Notes: generated from the sequence alone by a model not told the origin. Positions 1-9,341 are shown, numbered from the stretch's first letter. The stretch: 64,000 nt of DNA from Flavobacterium sp. (GCA_021740105.1 JAIPAM010000005.1:1-64000); one strand, 5' to 3'. Numbers and translations are program-made.

Positions 1-13
1 TAGCAAAAAAAAT

Positions 14-220
14 ATGTGCTGGAACGAAAATTTATTAGCCGATGGTTATTTTTTGAAACACAAAAGGAACAAACAAACAAAAATAAATGGTGTATCGGAT
101 GCAGAATACCCTAGCCCGGAGTGCAACGAAAGCCCCGAAGAAAAAAAACTTAGTTTTGCAGGAGAAAAAGAGCGACCCAAAAAAAGCTCCTTTTTAGACG
201 TGCTAAAACTCGTTTTTTAA
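14..220 (+). CDS. Small hypothetical protein or C-terminal end of a gene entering from the left
   Basis: This is a 68-codon frame from an ATG at 14 to a TAA. The same frame is open back to the window edge, so the ATG may be internal and the feature may be the C-terminal end of a longer gene. The product is charged and Lys/Glu-rich and ends in a hydrophobic DVLKLVF tail, with no signal peptide. I recognise no family. It is convergent with the DUF4294 gene, 39 bases away, and no clear terminator lies between them. Whether it is coding is uncertain. Confidence 0.35.
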   Translation: MCWNENLLADGYFLKHKRNKQTKINGVSDAEYPSPECNESPEEKKLSFAGEKERPKKSSFLDVLKLVF

Positions 221-259
221 CAAGGGCTTGGAGGGAAAAGCCGGAAAGGGCTGCGAAAA

Positions 260-937
260 CTATTTATTGATAGTAGCGGCCTTAGAATACCAGTGATTGG
301 TTACTTTTTCAAGATCTATAGGAGTTGCAGGCGCTTGCCTAACCAATCTTCCACTATCAAATGCGCGGTCTAAAATAGTCTCAATTAGGAAATCTTCATT
401 GACTTCAAGTGGCGAGTAACCTAGCTTTAAATTGATGTCAAATAATTTGGCCGTAGTGTTGGACCAAAAGGCTTTCCATCCGCTTTTTTGTTCGCGGATT
501 AGGTCGTAGGTAGTTTGCCCTGTTTGACGACAAATCAATTTTACAAGTACTTGACCTTGTTTTCTAGATAGTTTTTTGAGTTTGTCGGTAAATTCGTTTT
601 CAATATAATTTTCGACGATTTTGAAATATTTACGTTTTTCTTTATTGCTTTTTAAAGCGGCCATATTTCTATTAAGACCAGAAAGTCTTTCGGCAGCAAT
701 TTTAGCATATGGATATACTTTATATACCCGATTTTGTAAAATTAGAAATTGCTTTTTACTTTCGGGATCGAGTTTGGATTTATGAATAATAACTTCTTCA
801 AGAAGTATAGGGTCTTTAAGAATAGTATCGTTTTCTTCGGTGAATTCTTGAATTTTGAGGGTGTCTAATTTTGCAACTTGAGCTGTGGCGCTGAAAGAAA
901 TTAAGATGGCAAAAACTAAAAATTGGACTATTTTCAT
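260..937 (-). CDS. DUF4294 family secreted protein
   Basis: A 225-residue protein with a signal peptide over residues 1-20 (hydrophobic core, then a TAQ cleavage region), so it is probably periplasmic. The body is mostly charged and helical. The stretch around residues 65-140, with the VYPYAKIAAERL and LVKLICRQTG segments, matches my memory of the Bacteroidota-specific DUF4294 family, whose function is unknown. It is divergent from the M42 aminopeptidase gene. A minus-strand TAAATTTG (positions 993-1000) lies 56 bases upstream as a possible -7 box. The family call is from memory. Confidence 0.75.
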   Translation of the reverse strand: MKIVQFLVFAILISFSATAQVAKLDTLKIQEFTEENDTILKDPILLEEVIIHKSKLDPESKKQFLILQNRVYKVYPYAKIAAERLSGLNRNMAALKSNKEKRKYFKIVENYIENEFTDKLKKLSRKQGQVLVKLICRQTGQTTYDLIREQKSGWKAFWSNTTAKLFDINLKLGYSPLEVNEDFLIETILDRAFDSGRLVRQAPATPIDLEKVTNHWYSKAATINK

Positions 938-1023
938 GTTAAAAGTTATTTATTTGACAAAATTATAGTTTTATATATAACAAGTGTGATGCCAAATTTA
1001 TAAATTAGCGAAAAAATATTTTT

Positions 1024-2112
1024 ATGAGTTCAAAATCGATATTAAAAGACACCTCACTTGCCTTTTTAGAGCAATATTTAAATAACGCATCACCAACTGG
1101 ATTTGAAGCGGAGGGCCAAAAAATTTGGATGGATTATTTGAAACCTTACGTAGACACCTTTATTACAGATACCTATGGAACTGCGGTGGGAGTTATCAAT
1201 CCTGACGCTCCTTATAAAGTAGTTATTGAAGGACACTCTGATGAAATTTCGTGGTATGTGAATTATATTACTGAGGACGGATTAATCTATGTGATACGAA
1301 ATGGAGGATCTGATCACCAAATTGCACCTTCAAAAGTGGTAAATATTCATACCAAAAATGGAATTGTAAAAGGGGTTTTTGGTTGGCCAGCAATTCACAC
1401 TAGAAATCGAGACAAGGAAGAAAATCCAAAAATCAGCAACTTATTTATTGATACTGGTTGTGAAAATAAGGAAGCGGTTGAAAAAATGGGAATTCATGTG
1501 GGATGTGTGATTACTTATCCTGATGAATTTATGATAATGAACGAGAATAAATTTGTATGTCGGGCGATTGACAATAGAATGGGCGGATTTATGATTGCAG
1601 AAGTTGCTCGATTATTGCATGAAAACAAGGTTAAATTGCCATTTGGATTGTACATAACCAATTCTGTTCAAGAAGAAGTGGGTTTAAGAGGTGCCGAAAT
1701 GATCACCAAAACAATCCAACCTAATGTTGCTATAGTTACTGATGTTTGCCACGATACTACGACCCCAATGATTGATATGAAAATTGAGGGAGAGATCAAA
1801 ATAGGTAAAGGCCCTGTGATTACTTATGCGCCTGCGGTTCAAAATAAATTACGTGAATTAATCTTGGATGCTGCTACTGAAAATAAAATACCATTTCAAA
1901 GACTGGCATCGTCAAGAATTACCGGAACTGATACCGATGCGTTTGCCTATAGCAACGGCGGTGTAGCCTCAGCATTGATTTCTTTACCGTTACGATACAT
2001 GCACACTACGGTAGAAATGGTTCACCGAGAAGATGTTGAAAATGTGATTCAATTGATTTATGAGAGTTTGTTGAAAATAGAAAACAATGAGTCGTTTTCT
2101 TATTTCAAATAA
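1024..2112 (+). CDS. M42 family metallopeptidase (glutamyl/leucyl aminopeptidase type)
   Basis: This 362-residue cytosolic di-metal aminopeptidase would remove N-terminal residues from peptides. Metal-site residues expected for clan MH are in place: H71 and D73 in EGHSDE, D183 in AIDNRMGG, the E217-E218 pair in QEEVG, D240 in VTDVCHD, and H327 in YMHTT. The length is usual for M42 and there is no signal peptide. Family members often form dodecameric tetrahedral complexes; that is family knowledge and is not visible here. The gene stands alone and ends at a bidirectional terminator shared with typA. Substrate preference cannot be told from the sequence. Confidence 0.9.
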   Translation: MSSKSILKDTSLAFLEQYLNNASPTGFEAEGQKIWMDYLKPYVDTFITDTYGTAVGVINPDAPYKVVIEGHSDEISWYVNYITEDGLIYVIRNGGSDHQIAPSKVVNIHTKNGIVKGVFGWPAIHTRNRDKEENPKISNLFIDTGCENKEAVEKMGIHVGCVITYPDEFMIMNENKFVCRAIDNRMGGFMIAEVARLLHENKVKLPFGLYITNSVQEEVGLRGAEMITKTIQPNVAIVTDVCHDTTTPMIDMKIEGEIKIGKGPVITYAPAVQNKLRELILDAATENKIPFQRLASSRITGTDTDAFAYSNGGVASALISLPLRYMHTTVEMVHREDVENVIQLIYESLLKIENNESFSYFK

Positions 2113-2130
2113 TTGTACCTTATATAGTAT

Positions 2131-2164
2131 AAAAAAAGCCATTCGAAATGAATGGCTTTTTTTT
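2131..2164. terminator. Bidirectional intrinsic terminator between the M42 peptidase gene and typA
   Basis: The arms AAGCCATTC and GAATGGCTT enclose a five-base loop. An A tract lies on the left and a T tract on the right, so the hairpin can end transcription from both converging genes. Confidence 0.85.
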
Positions 2165-2179
2165 ATAAATAACGATAGA

Positions 2180-3976
2180 TTATACTTTAAATCTTTTTCT
2201 ATCTGTTTCTGTTAAATAGATTTTTCTCAAACGAATCGATTTTGGAGTAACCTCTACATATTCATCTTTTTGAATGTATTCCAATGCTTCCTCTAATGAG
2301 AAGATGATTGGAGGAATAATTCTGGCTTTTTCATCATTTCCAGAAGAACGAACGTTAGATTGTTTTTTCTCTTTAGTTACATTCACACACATATCATCAC
2401 CACGAGAGTTTTCTCCAATAACTTGACCTTCATAGATTTCAGCATTTGGTTCCACAAAAAACTTACCACGATCTTGTAATTTATCGATAGAATAAGGAAT
2501 CGCTTTTCCTTTTTCCATAGAAATTAAAGAACCTTTATTACGTCCTGAAATTTCTCCTTTGAAAGGTTCGTATCCAATAAAACGGTGGGCCATAATAGCT
2601 TCACCAGCTGTAGCGGTCAACAATTGATTACGCAATCCAATGATTCCACGAGATGGAATATTAAATTTAATAACCATACGTTCTCCTTTGGTTTCCATAC
2701 TTAACATTTCCCCTTTACGTAAAGTAACAAACTCTACTGCTCTACCAGAAAGTGACTCTGGTAAATCGATAGTTAACTCTTCGATTGGCTCACATTTTTT
2801 ACCATCAATTTCTTTAATGATAACTTGCGGCTGACCGATTTGTAGTTCATAACCTTCTCTTCTCATTGTTTCAATAAGAACAGATAAGTGCAATACACCA
2901 CGACCAAAAACCATAAATTTATCTGCAGAATCCGTTTCACCTAACTTCATCGCTAAGTTTTTCTCTAATTCTTTTGTCAAACGGTCTCTGATGTGACGAG
3001 AAGTTACAAATTTACCCTCTTTCCCGAAGAATGGAGAGTCGTTAATTGTAAACAACATACTCATTGTAGGTTCGTCGATAGCAATGGTTTGCAACGCTTC
3101 AGGATTTTCAAAATCAGCGATAGTATCACCAATTTCAAAACCTTCAACTCCAATAATTGCGCAGATATCACCTGCTATAACTTCAGTTACTTTTTTACGT
3201 CCAAGACCTTCAAAAGTATGTAATTCTTTAATTCTAGATTTTAAAATTGAACCGTCTCTTTTACACAAAGAAATTGGCATTCCTTCTTTCAAAACTCCTC
3301 TTTCTAAACGACCGATTGCAATACGACCTGTAAAAGAAGAGAAATCCAATGAGGTAATTAACATTTGAGGCGTTCCTTCGGACACTTTTGGAGCTGGCAC
3401 ATTATTGATTACCATATCTAAAAGTGGCTCGATATTATCTGTTTGGTTTTCCCAATGATCCGACATCCAGTTGTTTTTGGCAGAACCATAAACCGTTGGA
3501 AAGTCCAATTGCCATTCTTCAGCACCTAATTCAAACATTAAATCGAAAACTTTTTCGTGCACTTCTTCTGGAGTACAGTTTTCTTTATCTACCTTATTAA
3601 TAACCACACAAGGCTTAAGACCTAAGTCGATTGCTTTTTGCAAAACAAAACGAGTTTGTGGCATTGGACCTTCAAAAGCATCTACTAAAAGACAAACTCC
3701 ATCGGCCATATTCAATACTCGTTCTACTTCACCACCGAAATCGGCGTGACCAGGAGTGTCTATAATATTAATTTTTGTTCCTTTATAAACTACAGAAACA
3801 TTTTTAGAAGTAATTGTAATACCTCTTTCACGCTCCAAGTCGTTGTTATCAAGAATTAGATCACCTGTATTTTCGTTGTCACGAAATAATTGACAGTGAT
3901 ACATTATTTTGTCTACCAAGGTTGTTTTACCGTGATCGACGTGGGCAATAATTGCAATGTTTCTAATAGATTCCAT
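2180..3976 (-). CDS. typA: Translational GTPase TypA/BipA
   Basis: A 598-residue ribosome-associated GTPase of the EF-G superfamily that affects ribosome assembly and translation under stress. The G-domain motifs are complete: HVDHGKT at 12-18, RGITI at 51-55, DTPGH at 73-77 and NKVD at 127-130. EF-G-like domains II, III and V and the TypA-specific C-terminal domain follow. The length is typical. A minus-strand TACCTTTG (3997-4004) just upstream is a plausible -7 element. The gene sits downstream of the rpsT terminator, so it is probably transcribed on its own. Confidence 0.95.
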   Translation of the reverse strand: MESIRNIAIIAHVDHGKTTLVDKIMYHCQLFRDNENTGDLILDNNDLERERGITITSKNVSVVYKGTKINIIDTPGHADFGGEVERVLNMADGVCLLVDAFEGPMPQTRFVLQKAIDLGLKPCVVINKVDKENCTPEEVHEKVFDLMFELGAEEWQLDFPTVYGSAKNNWMSDHWENQTDNIEPLLDMVINNVPAPKVSEGTPQMLITSLDFSSFTGRIAIGRLERGVLKEGMPISLCKRDGSILKSRIKELHTFEGLGRKKVTEVIAGDICAIIGVEGFEIGDTIADFENPEALQTIAIDEPTMSMLFTINDSPFFGKEGKFVTSRHIRDRLTKELEKNLAMKLGETDSADKFMVFGRGVLHLSVLIETMRREGYELQIGQPQVIIKEIDGKKCEPIEELTIDLPESLSGRAVEFVTLRKGEMLSMETKGERMVIKFNIPSRGIIGLRNQLLTATAGEAIMAHRFIGYEPFKGEISGRNKGSLISMEKGKAIPYSIDKLQDRGKFFVEPNAEIYEGQVIGENSRGDDMCVNVTKEKKQSNVRSSGNDEKARIIPPIIFSLEEALEYIQKDEYVEVTPKSIRLRKIYLTETDRKRFKV

Positions 3977-4110
3977 CTGTGATTTTTAATGGGTGCAAAG
4001 GTACACTTTATTTTTACAAATACTACTATAAATATAAAGTGGAAAAATAGTAGCTAGAGAATGCGGATATAACTGAGAAAAACTTAACGATTAATTAATT
4101 CTAAAAACAA

Positions 4111-4139
4111 AAAAAAGCTTCCTTTTAGGAAGCTTTTTT
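4111..4139 (-). terminator. Intrinsic terminator after rpsT
   Basis: A GCTTCC/GGAAGC stem extended by A/T pairs and flanked by A and T runs lies 22 bases past the rpsT stop codon. On the minus strand it gives a U-rich tail. Confidence 0.8.
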
Positions 4140-4160
4140 GTATCAAGCATACTTAACTAA

Positions 4161-4412
4161 TTAAAGTTTTGCAACGTGTTTAGTTAATTTAGATTTTAAG
4201 TTGGATGCTTTGTTATCGTGAATGATATTTTTCTTTGCTAATTTATCAATCATTGAAATTACAGATGACAATTTTGAAGCAGCATCAGATTTATCTGTAG
4301 CAATTCTTAACGCTTTGATAGCATTACGAGTTGTTTTGTGTTGGTATCTGTTTAATACTCTTCTTTTTTCGTTACTTCTAATTCTTTTTAAAGCTGACTT
4401 GTGATTTGCCAT
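4161..4412 (-). CDS. rpsT: 30S ribosomal protein S20
   Basis: An 83-residue, strongly basic, helical protein that binds 16S rRNA in the small subunit. It begins MANHKSALKRIR, and the lysine/arginine-rich helices and length match S20. The tRNA-Glu gene lies 28 bases upstream on the same strand, and I see no separate promoter in the short A/T-rich gap. The two are therefore probably co-transcribed from the promoter at 4533-4562, with tRNA processing releasing the rpsT message. Confidence 0.95.
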   Translation of the reverse strand: MANHKSALKRIRSNEKRRVLNRYQHKTTRNAIKALRIATDKSDAASKLSSVISMIDKLAKKNIIHDNKASNLKSKLTKHVAKL

Positions 4413-4440
4413 TTTGTTTTTTTTTCTAATTTTTTTATTG

Positions 4441-4512
4441 TAGTCCGTGGGGGAATCGAACCCCCCTTACCAGGATGAAAACCTGGCGTCCTAACCGATA
4501 GACGAACGGACC
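4441..4512 (-). tRNA. tRNA-Glu (anticodon TTC)
   Basis: A 72-base tRNA gene. The anticodon loop TTTTCAT gives anticodon TTC (complement at 4477-4479), flanked by the CCAGG/CCTGG stem. The T arm has a GGGGG/CCCCC stem around TTCGATT. The acceptor stem pairs fully if G1-U72 is allowed, with discriminator A. No CCA is encoded. It is immediately upstream of rpsT. Confidence 0.97.
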
Positions 4513-4532
4513 GTGCTTCTCTAACGCGGATG

Positions 4533-4562
4533 CAAAAATACAACTATTTTTTATTTGCACAA
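4533..4562 (-). promoter_or_regulatory. Bacteroidota-type promoter for tRNA-Glu and rpsT
   Basis: Read on the minus strand, TTGTG (4558-4562) is followed after 19 bases by TATTTTTG (4533-4540). This matches the TTTG / TAnnTTTG form used by the main sigma factor of Bacteroidota. It ends about 20 bases before the mature tRNA 5' end. Confidence 0.7.
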
Positions 4563-4590
4563 TAGCTGATGTATATTTTTTTGATTTTTT

Positions 4591-6069
4591 TTAATATGCC
4601 TTCGCAAATAGTACTCTTCCAACTGATGGTTTACCAGTAAATACACATGCTCCAGCCTCTTTTACTCTATCTATAGGTAGGCATCTTATGGTTGCTTTTG
4701 TTAAATCTTTAATTTTTTCTTCGGTTTCAGCAGTTCCGTCCCAATGGGCAGATATAAACCCGCCTTTTCCATCTAAAATTGATTTAAATTTTTCAAAATC
4801 ATTTACTTCGGTAATATGAGTATCTCTATAATTCAAGGCGCGTTCAAACATTTCTTCTTGAATTTGAGATAATAAATCATTTATATAAATTTCAATTCCG
4901 TCTTTAGAAACAATTTCTTTTGTTAAAGTATCTCGTCTAGCAACTTCAAAAGTTCCGTTCTCTAGATCTTTTGGACCAACGGCAATTCGAACAGGCACTC
5001 CTTTTAATTCGTACTCATTGAATTTAAATCCAGGTTTTTGGTTGGTTCTATTATCAAATTTAACAGAAATATTGAATTTTCTCAAAGCGGAAACTACTTC
5101 ATTTACTGTTTCAGAAATGGCGTCTAATTGTTCATCAGATTTATAAATTGGCACAATAACTACTTGTATTGGCGCTAAGTTTGGGGGCAATACCAATCCG
5201 TGATCATCAGAATGAGTCATTACTAGCGCTCCCATTAATCGGGTTGAAACACCCCAAGAAGTTCCCCAAACGTATTCTTGTTTTCCTTCTGCTGTAGCAA
5301 ATTTCACATCGAATGCTTTGGCAAAATTTTGTCCTAAAAAGTGAGATGTTCCCGCCTGCAGCGCTTTTCCATCTTGCATTAATGCTTCAATACAATAGGT
5401 TTCCTCTGCTCCAGCAAAACGCTCTGTTTCTGTTTTTAAACCTTTAATTACAGGAATCGCCATAAAATTTTGAGCAAATTCAGCATACACATTCATCATT
5501 TTTTCGGATTCTTCAATGGCTTCCTCTTTAGTTGCATGAGCGGTATGTCCTTCTTGCCATAAAAATTCCGCTGTTCTAAGAAACAACCTGGTCCTCATTT
5601 CCCAACGAACCACATTGGCCCATTGATTGATTAGCAAAGGTAAATCTCTGTACGACTGAACCCAACCTTTATAAGTAGACCAAATTATTGCTTCACTCGT
5701 AGGACGAACAATAAGCTCTTCTTCCAACTTTGCATTTGGGTCAACCATTAACTTACCTGGTTTATCCGGATCATTTTTTAATCTATAGTGGGTTACAATG
5801 GCACATTCTTTAGCAAAACCTTCTGCATTTTTTTCTTCTGCTTCAAACATACTCTTTGGAACAAACAGAGGGAAATACGCATTTTGATGACCGGTTTCCT
5901 TGAACATTCTGTCTAATTCAGCTTGCATTTTCTCCCAAATTGCATAGCCATAGGGTTTAATAACCATACAGCCTCTAACCCCTGAATTCTCAGCAAGGTC
6001 AGCCTTCACAACTAACTCATTATACCATTTTGAATAATCCTCGGATCTTGTTGTTAAGTTCTTGCTCAT
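4591..6069 (-). CDS. proS: Proline--tRNA ligase (archaeal/eukaryotic type)
   Basis: A 492-residue class II aminoacyl-tRNA synthetase that charges tRNA-Pro. The catalytic core (VRPTSEAII, then the motif-2 region [17 protein letters not shown]) is followed by an anticodon-binding domain and a C terminus ending in Tyr (KAY). The bacterial editing insertion is absent, as in the short ProS type. The frame is open for six more codons to an ATG at 6087, but I prefer the ATG at 6069 ([15 protein letters not shown]), where the conserved N terminus begins. The gene is divergent from the repeat-rich lipoprotein gene. Confidence 0.93.
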   Translation of the reverse strand: MSKNLTTRSEDYSKWYNELVVKADLAENSGVRGCMVIKPYGYAIWEKMQAELDRMFKETGHQNAYFPLFVPKSMFEAEEKNAEGFAKECAIVTHYRLKNDPDKPGKLMVDPNAKLEEELIVRPTSEAIIWSTYKGWVQSYRDLPLLINQWANVVRWEMRTRLFLRTAEFLWQEGHTAHATKEEAIEESEKMMNVYAEFAQNFMAIPVIKGLKTETERFAGAEETYCIEALMQDGKALQAGTSHFLGQNFAKAFDVKFATAEGKQEYVWGTSWGVSTRLMGALVMTHSDDHGLVLPPNLAPIQVVIVPIYKSDEQLDAISETVNEVVSALRKFNISVKFDNRTNQKPGFKFNEYELKGVPVRIAVGPKDLENGTFEVARRDTLTKEIVSKDGIEIYINDLLSQIQEEMFERALNYRDTHITEVNDFEKFKSILDGKGGFISAHWDGTAETEEKIKDLTKATIRCLPIDRVKEAGACVFTGKPSVGRVLFAKAY

Positions 6070-6170
6070 GATAAAATATTTTGGCACTAAAATTGTTTAA
6101 CTAATTTTAACTAAATAGTTCGGCAAAACTAACTATTTTTGTAATGAACAACAATTTAAAATGCATAGAT

Positions 6171-7211
6171 ATGAAAACTAATTATTTTTCTTCGGCAAAA
6201 TCAAGCTCAATTTTTTATTTAATTTTGGGTTTTAGCTTGGTAATGGTTTCTTGTGGTTCCTATAAAAACAGCACTTACTATGACCGTGATGGCATCTACG
6301 GATCTGACGAAAATGAAAACAAAACCGCTGAAAGAAATGTAGATAAATATAAGGATTACTTCAGCACTCTAAGAGAAAGGAACGAACAAGATCAAGTCTT
6401 TACTGATGTAGAAAATTATTCTTCGATTCAAGACACTTTAAACAATCCTTCAGGAACAGAAAAAACTAATTATTCCGGATGGGGAAATAACCAACAACCT
6501 ATAAATGTTACCATATACGACAATAATTGGGGATGGAACAATTACGGTTATAATTCATTGTGGAATTATGGGTGGAATTGGAATTTTGGGTGGAATTCAT
6601 GGTATGGTCCAAATATAGGATATGGCTGGGGTTGGAATAATTGGTACGGACCAAACATGGGTATTGGTTGGGGTTGGAATAATTGGTATGGCCCAAACAT
6701 GGGATACGGTTGGGGTTGGAATAATTGGTACAATCCTAATTATGGTTACAATGGATATTATGGAAATCAATATAATTACTCGTATAGCAATGGTGGCCGA
6801 GGTGGCCGATCAAGCGGACGCGTTTCAGGAAGATATGATTTAGGTAGATCTGGAATTGCAAATAATCGTGATAATACTTCTATAGGTAGAAGAAATAGTA
6901 TATCAAATGGAGTTAGAAATTCCGATCCAAGTTCTCCAAGAACCTTCAATGCAGTAAGGGTAAATGATGTAAATCCAAGATCAACCAATTCGACTCCTAG
7001 AGTATACAATCCTACTCGAGCGGACATTACAAATCCTAGAAATGAAACTGAAACTCCTAGAAGTTACACCCCAGTTAGAGCAGAATCTTCTAATACCAGA
7101 AGTAGTGAAAGCTCTTCTCCAAGAAGTTATTCTCCAAGTCCAAGTTCTGGCGGTGGCGGCTTTGGCGGCGGCGGAAGATCTGGCGGTTCAGGCGGTGGCG
7201 GAAGACGTTAA
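6171..7211 (+). CDS. Repeat-rich putative lipoprotein (Trp/Gly/Asn repeats, Gly/Arg-rich tail)
   Basis: A 346-residue protein with a lipoprotein-like signal ending at Cys28 (LVMVSC followed by GS). A charged region follows, then 14-residue units GYGWGWNNWYGPNM repeated about three times with degenerate copies before them. Next is an Arg/Ser/Pro-rich stretch with recurring SPR and NPR turns, and finally a Gly-rich tail. An ATG nine codons upstream (6144) is only two bases past a TATTTTTG -7 box (6134-6141), which makes 6171 the better start. Similar proteins are often labelled vitellogenin-like in Flavobacterium, without known function. It is probably anchored in an outer layer of the envelope. 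Confidence 0.75.
   Translation: MKTNYFSSAKSSSIFYLILGFSLVMVSCGSYKNSTYYDRDGIYGSDENENKTAERNVDKYKDYFSTLRERNEQDQVFTDVENYSSIQDTLNNPSGTEKTNYSGWGNNQQPINVTIYDNNWGWNNYGYNSLWNYGWNWNFGWNSWYGPNIGYGWGWNNWYGPNMGIGWGWNNWYGPNMGYGWGWNNWYNPNYGYNGYYGNQYNYSYSNGGRGGRSSGRVSGRYDLGRSGIANNRDNTSIGRRNSISNGVRNSDPSSPRTFNAVRVNDVNPRSTNSTPRVYNPTRADITNPRNETETPRSYTPVRAESSNTRSSESSSPRSYSPSPSSGGGGFGGGGRSGGSGGGGRR
6618..6740 (+). repeat. 42-base tandem repeat within the lipoprotein gene
   Basis: Two full units and one nearly full unit (starting at 6618, 6660 and 6702) encode GYGWGWNNWYGPNM-type peptides. The units differ mainly at third codon positions, so the repeat is maintained at the protein level. Confidence 0.85.
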
Positions 7212-7246
7212 GGGTGATTTTGTAAAATAGTTTTTAACAATTCTCA

Positions 7247-8791
7247 ATGAAAATGAAAAAAAATAGTATCTTAATTATTATGGGTTTCTTTAGCTCATTT
7301 ATATATTCTCAAGACATTACAGACGCCCTTCGATATTCCCAAGACAATCTACTTGGAACTGCTAGATTTAGCGCAATGAGTGGTGCTTTTGGAGCATTAG
7401 GAGGTGACTTCTCCTCAATTAATGTGAATCCGGCAGGATCAGCAATTTTCGCAAACAATCAAGTTGCTTTAACAACTAGTACCTTTGGGGTGAAAAATAA
7501 ATCAAACTATTTTGGATCAAAGGATTTAGAAAATTCAACAACTGCTGATATCAATCAATTTGGAGCTGTTTTTGTAATTAAAAATACCGATAAAAATAGT
7601 GAGTGGACTAAATTTAGTTTTGCTTTAAATTATGAAAATGCAAATAACTTAGATAATGTTATTTTTTCTTCTGGAACTAATCCTACCAATTCTATTGGAG
7701 ACTATTTCAAATACTATGCAAATAGAAATAATGGTGTTTCAATCTTAAATTTACAGACCCAACCAAGAGAATCAATAACTGATTTGTATGATTATTTGGG
7801 CTCAAATTATGGTTTTGGAGCTCAACAAGCCTTCTTGGGTTACCAGGCTTACATCATTGATCCTGCTTCAAATTATAATGAATCTTCCAATAGAAATTAT
7901 GTTTCTTTAATACCATCAGGCGGAAATTATTATCAAGAGAACTATATTAAAAGTAATGGATACAATGGAAAACTTTCATTTAATGCATCCGGCCAATACA
8001 ATGATAAATTCTACTTTGGAGTAAACATCAATACTCGATTTATCGATTACACTCAAAACACTACTTTTTATGAAGACAATTCAAATAATTTAGTATCCGG
8101 TGTTCAAAGACTTCAATTTGATAATGAATTGACCACTTTTGGAAATGGAATTTCTTTTCAATTGGGTGCAATTGCCAAGTTAAACAAACAAGTTCGTGTT
8201 GGTGTAGCCTATGAATCTCCAACTTGGTATGAAATTTCTGATAAACTTTCACAGCGTATTTCATCAGTTAGTGCTAATGCAACGGGAGAATTACCGATAG
8301 TTAGGGTAAATCCAATGGTTATAAATGTTTACGAACCCTACCAATTAAGCACACCAGGTAAATGGACTGGTAGCTTAGGTTATATCTATAAAAAATCTGG
8401 AATACTGAGCATTGATTATTCCATCAAAGATTATGGAAATATTGAATTTTCGCCAAATGGAGATTACAGAGAATTGAATTCTGAAATAAAAAACAATCTT
8501 GGTATGGCAACCGAATTAAGAATTGGGGGAGAATATAGAATAAAGGCTGTAAGTTTAAGAGCCGGTTATCGATCTGAAAAAAGTCCTTACAGAGATCAAA
8601 CTACTATTGGAAATTTAACCGGATTTTCTTCAGGATTCGGATATAATTTTGGAGGAATTAAATTAGATATTACCTATTCTCATTCTCAAAGAGACTATCA
8701 AAAGCAATTTTTTAATGTTGGAATGACTGATTCTTCCAAAATAAATTCTGTGATGAACAATGTAATCATTTCAATGTCTTTTGAATTATAA
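7247..8791 (+). CDS. FadL/OmpP1-like outer membrane transport protein (often labelled hemin receptor)
   Basis: A 514-residue predicted beta-barrel with an N-terminal signal peptide ending near FIYSQ. The start of the mature region, with ARFSAMSGAFGALGGDFSSINVNPAGSA split over residues 38-65, is typical of OmpP1/FadL/TodX-type porins. Alternating hydrophobic strands run to a C terminus ending in a Phe-Glu-Leu strand. The substrate is unknown; the name hemin receptor in flavobacterial annotations is not proven. It lies 35 bases after the repeat-rich lipoprotein and could be co-transcribed. A second ATG at 7253 is a possible start. Confidence 0.85.
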   Translation: MKMKKNSILIIMGFFSSFIYSQDITDALRYSQDNLLGTARFSAMSGAFGALGGDFSSINVNPAGSAIFANNQVALTTSTFGVKNKSNYFGSKDLENSTTADINQFGAVFVIKNTDKNSEWTKFSFALNYENANNLDNVIFSSGTNPTNSIGDYFKYYANRNNGVSILNLQTQPRESITDLYDYLGSNYGFGAQQAFLGYQAYIIDPASNYNESSNRNYVSLIPSGGNYYQENYIKSNGYNGKLSFNASGQYNDKFYFGVNINTRFIDYTQNTTFYEDNSNNLVSGVQRLQFDNELTTFGNGISFQLGAIAKLNKQVRVGVAYESPTWYEISDKLSQRISSVSANATGELPIVRVNPMVINVYEPYQLSTPGKWTGSLGYIYKKSGILSIDYSIKDYGNIEFSPNGDYRELNSEIKNNLGMATELRIGGEYRIKAVSLRAGYRSEKSPYRDQTTIGNLTGFSSGFGYNFGGIKLDITYSHSQRDYQKQFFNVGMTDSSKINSVMNNVIISMSFEL

Positions 8792-8809
8792 CATTTTACT
8801 ATTTTTTTT

Positions 8810-8836
8810 GGCTGTCTATTAAGACAGCCTTTTTTA
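8810..8836 (+). terminator. Intrinsic terminator after the FadL-like gene
   Basis: Stem GGCTGTCT/AGACAGCC (8810-8817 and 8822-8829) with a four-base loop, followed by a T run. Confidence 0.85.
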
Positions 8837-8950
8837 TTTAGGAACTATGCAAAATAATTAATATTGAAAAAAATAAATTTATTTCTCCTCATCAATTTAT
8901 TAAAGCAAAATCAATTTTAAACCGTACTATTTATTTTGGTTGTGCTACTA

Positions 8951-8984
8951 AATAAAAAAAGCACTTGACTTCTCAAGTGCTTAA
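8951..8984 (-). terminator. Intrinsic terminator after the small Cys/Lys-rich gene
   Basis: Stem GCACTTGA/TCAAGTGC (8961-8968 and 8973-8980). Read on the minus strand it is followed by a T run (A run at 8954-8960). It lies 30 bases past the stop codon of the 57-residue gene. Confidence 0.8.
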
Positions 8985-9013
8985 TAAATAATAGTATTTT
9001 TAACTAACTATAA

Positions 9014-9187
9014 TTATTTTTTTGCTGCCATTTTAGCGCAACATCCTGCTTTTTTTTCTTTATCACAAGATTTAGTTTCTTTAGCAGCTTCTTTTTTATC
9101 TGTTGCTTTTGGTTTTTTCTCTTGAGCATTAACACTCATAGTAGCTGTGAATAGTGACAAAGCTAATACTGCAATTAAATTTTTCAT
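9014..9187 (-). CDS. Small secreted Lys- and Cys-rich protein (57 residues)
   Basis: A short gene from ATG at 9187 to TAA at 9014-9016. The first 22 residues form a clear signal peptide (MKNLIAVLALSLF, ending in VNAQ). The mature peptide is only about 35 residues, almost all Lys, Ala, Glu and Asp, with three cysteines (C41 and the C49-C50 pair). Similar tiny peptides occur in Flavobacterium genomes without known function; periplasmic metal binding is an inference from the Cys pair. The good signal peptide, codon use and a dedicated terminator support it as a real gene. Confidence 0.75.
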   Translation of the reverse strand: MKNLIAVLALSLFTATMSVNAQEKKPKATDKKEAAKETKSCDKEKKAGCCAKMAAKK

Positions 9188-9341
9188 ATTTGTTTTATTT
9201 TAATGTTATTAATCCTTTTGTAAACTTATGAAAAATATTTTAATATTTAAATTAATTAATATTATTTTATTAATTTCAAATAACAAAAAAAGAAAATCAA
9301 AGAATATAAAAATAATTATGATATTTGTAAAAAGTAAACCT

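Noticed and set aside
6622..6843. Plus-strand open frame within the Trp-repeat lipoprotein gene
   Set aside because: It is a frame-shifted reading of the 42-base repeat; the lipoprotein frame has the signal peptide and sensible codon use.
9228..9341. 38-residue N-terminal extension of the M28 peptidase
   Set aside because: Very A/T-rich, and it would place the signal peptide in the middle of the protein.
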